The notes beneath the pieces were generated by a model. It made no database searches and was not told the DNA's origin. It was given only the letters and a program-made list of their open reading frames with translations. 64,000 bases of DNA from Caballeronia sp. dw_276 (GTDB lineage Bacteria > Pseudomonadota > Gammaproteobacteria > Burkholderiales > Burkholderiaceae), in assembly GCF_018449635.1 (NCBI RefSeq), contig NZ_JAAVUV010000007.1, positions 62,001 through 126,000 on the forward strand, in the 5' to 3' direction. Shown here piece after piece: positions 17,214 through 26,256 of this stretch (positions are counted from its first letter, which is position 1; the number at the start of each line of letters is the position of its first letter). A program made the position numbers and the translations under genes.

Positions 17214-20200
17214 TTAACTTGGTGCATGTTCGGGCGTGCCGTGGCCATCGTGATCATCATGGTCACCTTCCGAACGCTCGCGCCGCCGGGCCAGCCGGCT
17301 ATGGATACCCGCGAAAATAAGCGGCACGAAGAAAAGGGTGGATACGGTCGCAAACAGCAATCCGCCGATCACCGCGCGTCCGAGCGGAGCGTTCTGCTCG
17401 GCGCCTTCGCCAAGCCCGAGCGCCATCGGAATCATGCCGATGATCATTGCGAACGCCGTCATCAAGACCGGCCGGATACGGCTTGCACCCGCTTCGAGCG
17501 CGGCCGTCAGCGGCGGCGCGCCGGCCTGCAGGCGCTGTCTTGCGAACGACACCATCAGGATACTGTTCGCCGTCGCGACCCCCATTGTCATGATCGCGCC
17601 GGTGAGCGCCGGGACGCTCAGGTGCGTGCCGGTGAGGAACAGCATCCACACGATACCGGCCAGCGCGGCGGGCAATGCGCTGATGATGATCAGCGGATCG
17701 ACCCACGACTGGAAGTTCACCACGATCAGCAGATACACAAGCACGATGGCCATCGCAACGCCCACGCCAAGGCCGAAGAACGATGACCGCATGGTCGCAA
17801 CCTGGCCGCGCACCGTGATCTCGCTGCCGCGCGGCAGCTTGGCGCGCGCCTGATCGACGAGTTTGTCCACCTGCTTTGCCACGCTGCCGAGATCACGTCC
17901 TTCGACGCTCACGAATACATCGATGACCGGCTTGATGTTGTAGCGGGACACCACGGCGAACTGGCTTTGCGGCGAGACGCGCACGAGGTTGCCGAGCAGT
18001 TGCGTCGGACCGGTCGCGCTGCCCGAAACCGGCGTACGCAACAGTTCGTCGATGGAAGAAATCTGATACTGCGGTGTCTGCACCGCGACCTGATACTCCA
18101 CGCCGTTCTTGTTGTTGAACCAGAAACCCGGCGAGGTTTGCGAGCTGCCCGAAAGCGATACCAGCACGTTCTGTGCAACGTTGCTCGCCGTCAGGTTGAG
18201 CTGCTGCAGCCGAGTGCGGTCCATCTGCAGGTTGAGCGCGGGCTGGTCGAACTTCTGCTGGATGTGGGTATCGACGGTGCCGGGAATCTGGCGGATCGAC
18301 TTCATCAGGGCCGACGCGACTTCGAAATTGCCCCGCTGGTTGGCGCCGGAAATCTGTACATCGACAGCCGCCGGCAAACCGAAGTTCAGGATCTGCGTGA
18401 CGATATCCGCCGGCTGGAAGAAGAAGTCCACGCCCGGGAATCGTTGCGGCAGGATGGTGCGCAGCTTGTCCACGAAGCCCGCGGTCGGATCATGGTCGGG
18501 CTTCAATGCGACCTGGATTTCGCCATCGAGCGTACCGATGGTTCCCGCGTTGCTGTACGAGAGATTGATACCGCTATAGGGCAAGCCGAGGTTATCGAGA
18601 ATGGTCTCGAGCTGATTGGCCGGCACGACCTGACGCACGACGCGTTCGACGTCGTCCGCAAGCCGCGCCGTTTCTTCGATGCGCGTACCTGTCGGTGCGC
18701 GCATGTGAAGCCGGATGTTGCCGGAGTCGACGCTTGGAAAGAAGTCTTCGCCGAGCACGAACACAAGCCCGACCGAGAGAACGCAAAAGCCCAGGAAGCC
18801 CGCTGCAAAAACGCGGCGGCGCACCAGCAACGTGCTCAGGATCACGATGTACGTGGCGCGCATCCGCTCGAAACCGGCATCGAAACGATGATACAAACGC
18901 ATGAACAGATTTGGCTTCGCGTCTTTCTTCGGCGTGTGGGCGTGGCCCATCAAAAGCATAGCGAGCGTCGGCACGAGCGTACGCGAAAGCACGTAGGACG
19001 CGAGCATCGCGAACACCACGGCCTCCGCGAGCGGCACGAACAGGAACTTGGCGACACCGGTGAGGAAGAACATCGGCACGAACACAATACATATGCATAG
19101 CGTGGACACGAGCGCCGGAATCGCTATTTCGCCCGCGCCTTCGAGGATCGCCTCGTGCAGATCCGTACCCATGTGTAAATGCCGCTCGATATTCTCGATG
19201 GTCACCGTCGCGTCATCGACGAGGATACCCACCGCGAGCGCGAGTCCCCCCAGCGTCATGATGTTGATGGTCTGGCCAAGCGCATGAAGCGCCAGCAGCG
19301 AGGACAAGATGGAAAGCGGAATCGATATCGCGATGATGCAGGTGCTGCGCCAGTTGCCGAGGAACAGCAGGATCATCGCGGCCGTCAGTGCGGCGGCGAT
19401 CACCGCCTCCTTGATCACGCCCTGAACAGCCGCCTTCACGAACACGGACTGGTCGAAGAGCGCGGTGATCGTGAGGTCTTCCGGCAACGAGGCCTTTGCG
19501 TTCGGCAAGATGGCGCGCAGCGAATTGACGATCGACAGCGTCGACGCGCTGCCGTTTTTCATCACCGAAATCAACACGCCGCGCTGGCCGTTCTGCCGCA
19601 CGATATTCGTCTGCGGAGAAAAGCCGTCGCGCACGTGGGCGACTTCACGCAAGTAAGTAGTCGCACCGTTCACGGTGCGCACGGGGATCTCGTTCAACGC
19701 CGCGATGGTCGCCGGCGAACCGTTCATGTTGATCGTGTATTCCTTCGGGCCGATCTTGGCCGTGCCCGTGGGCAAGATCAGGTTTTGCGCGTTGAAGGCG
19801 CTGACGACATCGGAGGGCGTGAGACCCTTCGCCAGCAGCGCACGCGTGTTCAGGTCCACCGAAATCAGGCGGCTCTTGCCGCCATATGGATAAGGCACCG
19901 ACGCGCCCGGAATGGTCACCAGTTGCGGGCGCAGGAAGTTCAGCGCCGAGTCGTTCAGATCTTGTTCGGAGAGCGTCTGGCTCGACAGGCCAAGCTGAAT
20001 CACCGGAATGCTGGACGCCGAATAACTCAGCACGAGCGGTGGCGTGGCGCCAGGCGGCATCTGCTTCAACTGCGCCTGTTCGACGGCCACCGTCTGCGCG
20101 ATAGCGGTCTGGATGTTCGCATTCGGTTGCAGGAACACCTTCAGGATGGCGATGCCCGGCAACGACTGCGACTCGATATGTTCAATATCGTTGACCGTAG

Positions 20201-20417
20201 TGGTGAGGCTGCGTTCGTTGACCTGGGCGATCCGGTTCGCCATGTCCTCCGCCGACAAACCCGTGTATGTCCAGATGATGCTGACCACTGGAATATTGAT
20301 TTCCGGCAGCACGTCGACGGGCGTTGTCAGGAGCGCGAAAGGCGTTGCCAACAGAATCATGATGGCCATCACAATGAATGTGTAGGGCCGCTTCAGCGCA
20401 ACGTTGACGATCCACAT
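17214..20417 (-). CDS. RND efflux transporter, inner-membrane pump
   Basis: A full-length 1067-residue proton-driven RND pump. It has the twofold architecture: helix 1 at about 12-30, a large periplasmic loop, helices 2-6, and the repeated second half. The proton-relay pair Asp401-Asp402 in the TM4 motif GILVDDATVTIENIERH is intact, as in HAE1 multidrug pumps; CusA-type metal pumps instead carry a different TM4 motif. The first gene of the pump-adaptor-channel-regulator-kinase operon. Substrate is therefore more likely an organic compound than copper/silver, although the two-component system belongs to the heavy-metal subfamily. Confidence 0.93.
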   Translation of the reverse strand: MWIVNVALKRPYTFIVMAIMILLATPFALLTTPVDVLPEINIPVVSIIWTYTGLSAEDMANRIAQVNERSLTTTVNDIEHIESQSLPGIAILKVFLQPNANIQTAIAQTVAVEQAQLKQMPPGATPPLVLSYSASSIPVIQLGLSSQTLSEQDLNDSALNFLRPQLVTIPGASVPYPYGGKSRLISVDLNTRALLAKGLTPSDVVSAFNAQNLILPTGTAKIGPKEYTINMNGSPATIAALNEIPVRTVNGATTYLREVAHVRDGFSPQTNIVRQNGQRGVLISVMKNGSASTLSIVNSLRAILPNAKASLPEDLTITALFDQSVFVKAAVQGVIKEAVIAAALTAAMILLFLGNWRSTCIIAISIPLSILSSLLALHALGQTINIMTLGGLALAVGILVDDATVTIENIERHLHMGTDLHEAILEGAGEIAIPALVSTLCICIVFVPMFFLTGVAKFLFVPLAEAVVFAMLASYVLSRTLVPTLAMLLMGHAHTPKKDAKPNLFMRLYHRFDAGFERMRATYIVILSTLLVRRRVFAAGFLGFCVLSVGLVFVLGEDFFPSVDSGNIRLHMRAPTGTRIEETARLADDVERVVRQVVPANQLETILDNLGLPYSGINLSYSNAGTIGTLDGEIQVALKPDHDPTAGFVDKLRTILPQRFPGVDFFFQPADIVTQILNFGLPAAVDVQISGANQRGNFEVASALMKSIRQIPGTVDTHIQQKFDQPALNLQMDRTRLQQLNLTASNVAQNVLVSLSGSSQTSPGFWFNNKNGVEYQVAVQTPQYQISSIDELLRTPVSGSATGPTQLLGNLVRVSPQSQFAVVSRYNIKPVIDVFVSVEGRDLGSVAKQVDKLVDQARAKLPRGSEITVRGQVATMRSSFFGLGVGVAMAIVLVYLLIVVNFQSWVDPLIIISALPAALAGIVWMLFLTGTHLSVPALTGAIMTMGVATANSILMVSFARQRLQAGAPPLTAALEAGASRIRPVLMTAFAMIIGMIPMALGLGEGAEQNAPLGRAVIGGLLFATVSTLFFVPLIFAGIHSRLARRRERSEGDHDDHDGHGTPEHAPS

Positions 20418-20685
20418 TAAGACGCGCTCGAAAAAAAGCAGGAAAAGAAAGTGACTAGGCCGGTGCTGGGCTTACACGCATTCGGCGAGCCTGATGGCGA
20501 GGACACACCAACCCGCGCGCAATCCGCCGACGCCCGCATCTTAGCGGCAAGGCGCCAACGCCTACATGGCGCCAAAATGGCAAAACTGCCAGAAAACTCT
20601 GCGCGCCTCTCTTTATCTGTTCCAGTGAAAAAAACCTTTCGTCCGGCGCAAGCTTGAACAAAAAATCCTGCGCATTCTGCTAGTT
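20418..20685. other. Intergenic region upstream of the RND operon
   Basis: About 270 bp between the pump start and the glycosyltransferase stop, both on the minus strand. It contains an inverted repeat GGCGCCA-N9-TGGCGCC (20551-20573), which could be part of a terminator for the glycosyltransferase gene or an operator for the pump operon; no U-tract follows on the minus strand. No gene recognised. Confidence 0.4.
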
Positions 20686-21870
20686 TTACGCAACCGGCTC
20701 GACGTAATTGTCCCCACGAGCGCACTGCGCTTGCACCGACTCAATGACGGCTTGCACGACCCGCTCGACGCTCGGCCAGTTCTGCGCATGCTGGCCGGGA
20801 ACATACTGTTCGGGCGCAACGCTCCGATAAGGCGGCGGATAACCCCAGATCGCATCGTGAACTTCGGGCCGCGTCACGCTGCCGCCGAGCACAGCGACCG
20901 TCGGACGCCTGAACGCAGCGGCAACGTGCAGCAACATGGAGGAATTCGTGAGCACGACGTCGGCCGTTTCGACCAGCGCGAACATAATGCGCATCGATAC
21001 TTCTCCCGCCATCGAGCGGATTTGCACGCCCGGGCCAGCAGCGGCGATGGCTTCGTGCGCGCGCAGCCGATCAGCGTCACTGCCGACGATCGCGATATTG
21101 CATGCATTACCGGCTTTTTCGATGGCGTTCGCAATCCGGGTTAGCGCGTCCCCGACCTGCCGCGCATCCCATGCCTTGCTGGAAACGCCGGCACCCACTC
21201 CAACGACTAAGCGCACCGTGCGGCGGCCACCCGCCTCGCCCGCATTCCATATCTGCGCCGCTTGCAGGCGTTCATCGTCAGTCAGGAAAAGTTGGGGGCG
21301 CGCCTCAGGCAGCGTCTTGGCGCCAAGCAGTTCCGCTTGCCCGAGCGCGGCCCGCCCGCATTGCCGCCTCGCGAACTCGATGTAATCCTGACACCCGCTC
21401 CAGCCGCCGCGATACCCGCGCACACCAATGCGGTATTTCACGCCCGCGCGCATCATCAGCACCGCGCCCATGTAGCTGCCGAGCACGTCGATACCCACAT
21501 CGAAACCGCCCCGCGCACGCAACGCAGCAACCTGCGGCGACTTCCACAGGAATCGCATCACATGGCGATGCGACCGGTCCTCGACGAGCTTGTTGTTCCA
21601 GGGTGCATCGATCTCGACGATTTCATCGATGAACGGATTGTTTTCCAGAATGGGACGACCCCAGCTTCCAACTCCGGCGATCAGGCGCGTTGTCGGGAAG
21701 CGCGTGCGCAGCGCTTCGAAAAGCGGCGTGGTGGTGAGCAGTTCACCGAAATCATTCGGGCGCAACACGAGGATCTCGCGCGGCGTTTCCCGATGCGGGT
21801 TGAACCGCGGCCGGTAGAAACGGCTCAGCAACCAGACGGGCGCTTCGATCAGCAGGTTTTTCCAACCCAT
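20686..21870 (-). CDS. Glycosyltransferase family 9 (heptosyltransferase-like)
   Basis: A 394-residue cytoplasmic GT-B enzyme. The N-terminal domain begins REILVLRPNDFGELLTTTP, the usual LPS heptosyltransferase acceptor-side motif, and the C-terminal nucleotide-sugar domain has LVVGVGAGVSSKAW and the DVVLTNSSMLLHVAAAF motif near 300-316 where family 9 enzymes bind ADP-heptose. Start taken at 21870, where the family similarity begins; a longer open frame to 22053 runs through a strong hairpin and is unlikely to be translated. There is no LPS core cluster around it; it neighbours a lipoprotein glycoside hydrolase, so it may serve a cell-surface polysaccharide. Confidence 0.87.
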   Translation of the reverse strand: MGWKNLLIEAPVWLLSRFYRPRFNPHRETPREILVLRPNDFGELLTTTPLFEALRTRFPTTRLIAGVGSWGRPILENNPFIDEIVEIDAPWNNKLVEDRSHRHVMRFLWKSPQVAALRARGGFDVGIDVLGSYMGAVLMMRAGVKYRIGVRGYRGGWSGCQDYIEFARRQCGRAALGQAELLGAKTLPEARPQLFLTDDERLQAAQIWNAGEAGGRRTVRLVVGVGAGVSSKAWDARQVGDALTRIANAIEKAGNACNIAIVGSDADRLRAHEAIAAAGPGVQIRSMAGEVSMRIMFALVETADVVLTNSSMLLHVAAAFRRPTVAVLGGSVTRPEVHDAIWGYPPPYRSVAPEQYVPGQHAQNWPSVERVVQAVIESVQAQCARGDNYVEPVA

Positions 21871-22005
21871 TGTTTCTCCAATATCGCAGTGACTATCGCC
21901 GGGATTACGCTCGAACCAGCTTGAGTCCGATTGAGTGCGTTCATCAGGGGATTGTGCTTTGTCGCGTCCATGCGATATGTGGCCGGCCAAACGGAAATGC
22001 ACAAA

Positions 22006-22045
22006 CGGGTCGCGCTCCCTGCTGCAACGCAGGGAGCGCGACCCG
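22006..22045 (-). terminator. Perfect 17-bp stem-loop after the glycoside hydrolase gene
   Basis: CGGGTCGCGCTCCCTGC pairs perfectly with its reverse complement across a 6-nt loop. On the minus strand it lies 25 nt after the stop at 22070 and is followed by TTTGTG, a weak U-tract. It is best read as the rho-independent terminator of the glycoside hydrolase gene. Its position inside the longer glycosyltransferase frame argues for the shorter start of that gene. Confidence 0.7.
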
Positions 22046-22069
22046 CCAATCACGCTTCAGATGCAACGT

Positions 22070-23647
22070 TCAAACGTCTGCGTTACCCGCGATGAAAGTC
22101 GCAAACGCGGCGTAAGGCAAGATCGACTTCACGCCGGAGGTGACGATCCCGAAGGTGTTGTTGCCGCTGTCGAGGACGTAATACATCGTCGACTGGATGT
22201 TGTGGGTTTTTCGCGCCTGATACAGGTTCGTCAACTGAGTCGTGATGTAGGTCGCACGGTAAGCCTGCGTGTGCTCAGGGCCCGTATTCCACTCGGTGAT
22301 CATGAACGGCACACCGTACCGGGCCTTGCAATACGTCGGCAAGTCGAAGCCCGGGCCCGCGCCATCCGTGCCTATATTGAATATGTCGCCGTAGACCTCG
22401 TAGTTGTGCCACGTCGTGATATCCCAGCGCACGATCGGGTATCCCGTGGTCCCGTCAGGTTGCGAGCCTTCCCACAACGCGTCCGCTGCGCCAATATCGG
22501 CGGCGCAAAAGTTGATGCCGCACTTGGCGTTCGGCTGAACTGACCTCACTCCATCGAGCAAACCTCGCATCACGCCTCGCATGGCAGGCCAGTTCGCATT
22601 GTTGAAGTCCTTGGCCGTATTGCCCGCCTGATTGAAGTCGAGGATGGTCGAATTCTGCCGGGTCAGTTCGTTCCCGCATTCGTACATGGTCACGCCGTAC
22701 TGCTTCAGCCGGTTCGCAACGGTCGACCCGACCATGAACGCCTGGTTGTACGCCACTTTCTCGCCGCTCAGGACATTCCCGGATGCGTCGGTCATTCCCT
22801 GGTTGATCAGGACAAAGAGCGTCATGCCGGCCGATTGAAACGCCTTGGCGAGAGCGGCCACTGCGTTGAGCTGCGTGGGATCGTCGCTCACGCCGACGCG
22901 ATAGGTCGACATGCCCAGGCCCTTTAGCATCGATACGACTTGCGCCGGGGAATAGGTATAGTCGAAATGCCCGTTGATGCCATAGAAGCTTCCGGCAACC
23001 GGCGCGGTCGCGATGCGCGGGTCGGTGGCATGCAGCCAGCCCGCGACGCCCACGTCGGCCCAGACGTAAAACTGCCCGCTCGTGTTCTTGTGCCACATCA
23101 TGCCGCCGTACCAGAGAAGCAGGGCAACGTCATAGTTGATGCCGGCGATCACACCGTCGCGGTACACCACGCCGTTCGTGACGGTCCACTGCCTGCCGAC
23201 TGCGTCGTTGATATACGCGCCAGTCGGGATGGTCGTACCGTTGGGCGAAGTGCCTCTCGCGGAACGCGGATCGAGACACGCGGACCACCCCGAACCCGAC
23301 CACGCATAAAACTTCCCGGATGAATTCTCGTGGTAGATCGTGTTGCTGAACCACAGCACCAGCGTCACGTCGTAGTTGATCCCGGCAACCGCACCGTTCT
23401 TGTAGACCACGCCGCCGGAGAGCGTCCAGATAGCGCCATTGCTGTCGGTAAGCGAAGACGCCGGCGGAATGGTCGCTCCATTTGCCGATGCGCCGCCAAC
23501 GGCCGCATTTTGCAACGCCTGAACATTTGCAGCAGCGCTCACGGCAGCGCCACCCGCACCTGCGCTCGAACCGCCGCCGCATGCGGCCAAAAGATAGCTG
23601 CCACTGATGGCGGCAAGGCCGCCAAGAAATTGACGTCGTTTCAACAT
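22070..23647 (-). CDS. Tat-exported lipoprotein glycoside hydrolase (clan GH-A TIM barrel)
   Basis: A 525-residue surface or periplasmic protein. The N-terminus has a twin-arginine motif (KRRQFLGG) followed by a lipobox (LAAC, Cys23). Residues about 52-128 and 132-210 are two copies of a Trp/Tyr-rich module (IWTLSGGVVYKNG / QWTVTNGVVYRDG; KFYAWSGSGW / QFYVWADVGV), possibly carbohydrate-binding. The C-terminal part (about 220-525) looks like a clan GH-A barrel: ECGNE supplies the acid/base Glu327 and MITEWN the nucleophile Glu452. The specific polysaccharide is unknown. Start taken at the ATG at 23647, although an in-frame TTG lies 8 codons upstream. Confidence 0.75.
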   Translation of the reverse strand: MLKRRQFLGGLAAISGSYLLAACGGGSSAGAGGAAVSAAANVQALQNAAVGGASANGATIPPASSLTDSNGAIWTLSGGVVYKNGAVAGINYDVTLVLWFSNTIYHENSSGKFYAWSGSGWSACLDPRSARGTSPNGTTIPTGAYINDAVGRQWTVTNGVVYRDGVIAGINYDVALLLWYGGMMWHKNTSGQFYVWADVGVAGWLHATDPRIATAPVAGSFYGINGHFDYTYSPAQVVSMLKGLGMSTYRVGVSDDPTQLNAVAALAKAFQSAGMTLFVLINQGMTDASGNVLSGEKVAYNQAFMVGSTVANRLKQYGVTMYECGNELTRQNSTILDFNQAGNTAKDFNNANWPAMRGVMRGLLDGVRSVQPNAKCGINFCAADIGAADALWEGSQPDGTTGYPIVRWDITTWHNYEVYGDIFNIGTDGAGPGFDLPTYCKARYGVPFMITEWNTGPEHTQAYRATYITTQLTNLYQARKTHNIQSTMYYVLDSGNNTFGIVTSGVKSILPYAAFATFIAGNADV

Positions 23648-24318
23648 GGCGAGTTTTCCCCTGCCGGGCAAATCCCGGCATAAAAAAGTTTGGTCATTTT
23701 TTTAAAATGCGAACGAGAAAGGCCGCCGATAAACGGCCCCTGCAAATTTAACTTTGTGATCCTAAATTCTTAAACAGGTAATTCTTTCATGAACGATTGC
23801 TTAGGATATCTAATGCACGCAATTGAATTAACGGTCAGGAAAATTGAAACTTGAACCATTCATTCGGTTTGATTCGCCTGTTATCGGTCCAGCGCAAACG
23901 TTTGACAAATCAGTGCCAAATCGCGTGAAGGTAAAATATACGCAATACGTTTGGTATGAGTAAATGATACGCGAATGTAACGAAAACCAAATACATTTGC
24001 TTACATCAGATGAAAAAAGCCGGAATTTTCCGGAAATCGTTCATTTGCAGCGACCGGCTGATCCTACTTTCTCATCAGAGGAATAAATCATTCGTTATTC
24101 TGTGCAAATCAGATCTTTATTTCGGGTACGACCGGGATTCCGAAACGCACCGAGAGTTTTTTGTATGCGGGACGAATTTTGATCCTGTGTTTAACGGTAA
24201 TTTTTTCGCTTTGTTTGTCGGTGCAAGCAACTTTAAATCGTGGAATCCTTAAAGTTCCGGACCGCCAGGTCGATAGTACGGACTAACCAATCACCAGCTT
24301 CCCAAACACTCAAGGTCT
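23648..24318. other. AT-rich intergenic region
   Basis: About 670 bp with visibly lower GC than everything around it, between the divergently transcribed hydrolase lipoprotein and diguanylate cyclase genes. It should hold both promoters. A 80-codon plus frame at 24010-24252 lacks a ribosome binding site and any recognisable protein feature and is left uncalled. Long A/T-rich runs make it a likely target of H-NS/MvaT-type silencers; that is inference. Confidence 0.6.
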
Positions 24319-26235
24319 ATGTCGAAAGCGCCTGAACCAGCAAATGAAGCAGCTCGACTACGCCTTCTGCAGGGGCTGGAAGTACTCGATACACCCGCCG
24401 ACGAAGCCTTCGACCGCATCACGCGAATCGCTGCGGAGTTATTGCAGGTGCCTATCGCACTGATTTCTCTCGTCGACGAATATCGCCAATGGTTCAAGTC
24501 GCGGGTTGGAATAGACGTTTGCGAAACAAGTCGCGACCTGGCTTTCTGTGCACACGCGTTGAACGTCGACGAGATCTTGCTGGTCGAAGACGCGCTGGAA
24601 GACGGCCGCTTTGCCGATAATCCCCTGGTAACAGGCGCGCCGTTTGTCCGCTTTTATGCAGGCGTTCCGCTGCGTTCGCCGGAAGGTCTTGTGCTCGGCA
24701 CGCTGTGCGCCATCGATACAAAACCCCGCACGCTCACCCGTTCCGCAATAAGCGCATTGTGCGATCTGGCTCGCACAGTCGAGAGGGAGCTGCTGCATAA
24801 GGAAACGGTGCGCGTTGGCCGCGCCGTGCAGGAATTCGACCGCCGTAATCTTGCGCTGAGCGCGTCTCGCTTCGAAACGATTTTCCGTCAGACGCCGACC
24901 GGAAAAGCCATCGTTGATCTGAGCGGCCGGTTTATCGACGTCAACTCCAAGCTCTGCGAAATCACCGGATACAGCGCCGAACAGCTTCTCAGCCTGACCT
25001 TCCTGGAAATCACTGTGGAAGCGGATCTGGCGATGGATCTGCAACTCGTCGCCGATCTGCTGTTCGGCCGGAGGAAGACGTATTCGCTGGAAAAGCGGTA
25101 TAGGCGACGGGACGGCACAATCGTCTGGGTCGACTTGAGCGTGGCGCTCGTGCGCGATGAAACCGGCGAGCCCTTGCACTTCATCAGCGTCATACAGGAC
25201 ATTTCGGCACGCAAGGACAGCGAGAAATTTCTGCGGGATTATCAGCATGAACTCGAGCAACGCGTCACCGAACGCACGGCCGAACTGACGCAGAGCCGGG
25301 AAACCCTGCAGACGATCACTAATAACCTGCCGATTCTCATCGGCCATGTTGACGCCGATCTTCTATACCAGTTCAACAACGACGTGTTCAGGGACGTGTT
25401 TGGCGTGGAGCCGCGCAGCCTGCACGGGAAGTCGCTCGAGGAGACGCTGGGTTCCGCGCTTTTCGAAGAGCTTCGCCCTTACTTTGAGCGCGCGCTGGCG
25501 GGCGAGCGGGTCACCTACGACAACATCCGCTACGCTTCCCAGCACGACCGCATCTGGAGCGCCACCTACATTCCCGACTTTCGCGGCGACAAGGTGGCGG
25601 GTTTTTACATCATGAGCCAGGACATTACCGACCGGAAGCACGCGGAGAAAGCGCTTCTCGCCAAAGCCATGCTCGACCCGCTGACGGGCTTGCCGAACCG
25701 GCGGGCGTTGCATGAAGAACTGGCGCAAGCGGTTGAACATGGCAAGCGCGAAGCCGTGCCGTTCGCGTTGTTTTTCCTCGATCTCGACGGCTTCAAGACC
25801 GTCAACGATACCTACGGCCACGATGCCGGCGACGCACTGCTCATCGAAGTGGGCAAGAGACTGAAGAAAATCGTTCGCCAGAACGACGTCGTCAGCCGCC
25901 TGGCGGGCGACGAATTCATCATCCTGAGCCGCGGAATCACTACTGCAAGTGCATGCAGTCGAATTGCGCAGGACATCTGCCGGGCCTTGACGCGCCCGTT
26001 CGTCCTGCCGGGCGTGACTGTCGAGATCAGTACGAGCGTAGGCATCACAATGTGCATCGACGCCAGCCAGGCATCCACCGATGAACTCATCAGCAGCGCA
26101 GACGGTGCAATGTATGAAGCCAAGCGCAAGGGCCGCAACGGCTTCCGGTTTGCACGCGATCCGCATATCCGGATCGAGCAGATGGACGGAGACCGGGTGC
26201 CGTTGCCCGCGGACCATCCGCGCAGCGTGGCGTGA
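24319..26235 (+). CDS. GAF-PAS-PAS-GGDEF diguanylate cyclase
   Basis: A 638-residue cytoplasmic signalling protein. Domains in order: GAF (about 10-155), PAS with PAC (about 180-300), a coiled linker, PAS (about 330-440), GGDEF (about 450-615). The active-site loop reads AGDEF (529-533), an accepted variant of GGDEF, and the inhibitory I-site RQND (520-523) lies 5 residues upstream, so the enzyme should make cyclic di-GMP from GTP and be product-inhibited. No EAL domain and no membrane segment. It is a single gene; the divergent neighbour is a surface glycoside hydrolase, which would fit biofilm matrix control, but that link is inference. Confidence 0.92.
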   Translation: MSKAPEPANEAARLRLLQGLEVLDTPADEAFDRITRIAAELLQVPIALISLVDEYRQWFKSRVGIDVCETSRDLAFCAHALNVDEILLVEDALEDGRFADNPLVTGAPFVRFYAGVPLRSPEGLVLGTLCAIDTKPRTLTRSAISALCDLARTVERELLHKETVRVGRAVQEFDRRNLALSASRFETIFRQTPTGKAIVDLSGRFIDVNSKLCEITGYSAEQLLSLTFLEITVEADLAMDLQLVADLLFGRRKTYSLEKRYRRRDGTIVWVDLSVALVRDETGEPLHFISVIQDISARKDSEKFLRDYQHELEQRVTERTAELTQSRETLQTITNNLPILIGHVDADLLYQFNNDVFRDVFGVEPRSLHGKSLEETLGSALFEELRPYFERALAGERVTYDNIRYASQHDRIWSATYIPDFRGDKVAGFYIMSQDITDRKHAEKALLAKAMLDPLTGLPNRRALHEELAQAVEHGKREAVPFALFFLDLDGFKTVNDTYGHDAGDALLIEVGKRLKKIVRQNDVVSRLAGDEFIILSRGITTASACSRIAQDICRALTRPFVLPGVTVEISTSVGITMCIDASQASTDELISSADGAMYEAKRKGRNGFRFARDPHIRIEQMDGDRVPLPADHPRSVA

Positions 26236-26256
26236 GCGACTGGCTTAGCCAATCCG

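Noticed and set aside
19179..20420. 413-codon plus frame opposite the RND pump gene
   Set aside because: Arginine- and histidine-rich shadow of a full-length, well-conserved pump gene on the other strand, typical of high-GC DNA.
20686..22053. Extended start of the glycosyltransferase
   Set aside because: The extra 61 codons run through a perfect 17-bp hairpin read as a terminator, and family similarity begins only at 21870.
24010..24252. 80-codon plus frame in the AT-rich gap
   Set aside because: No ribosome binding site and no recognisable protein features; AT-rich sequence in a gap can give such frames by chance.
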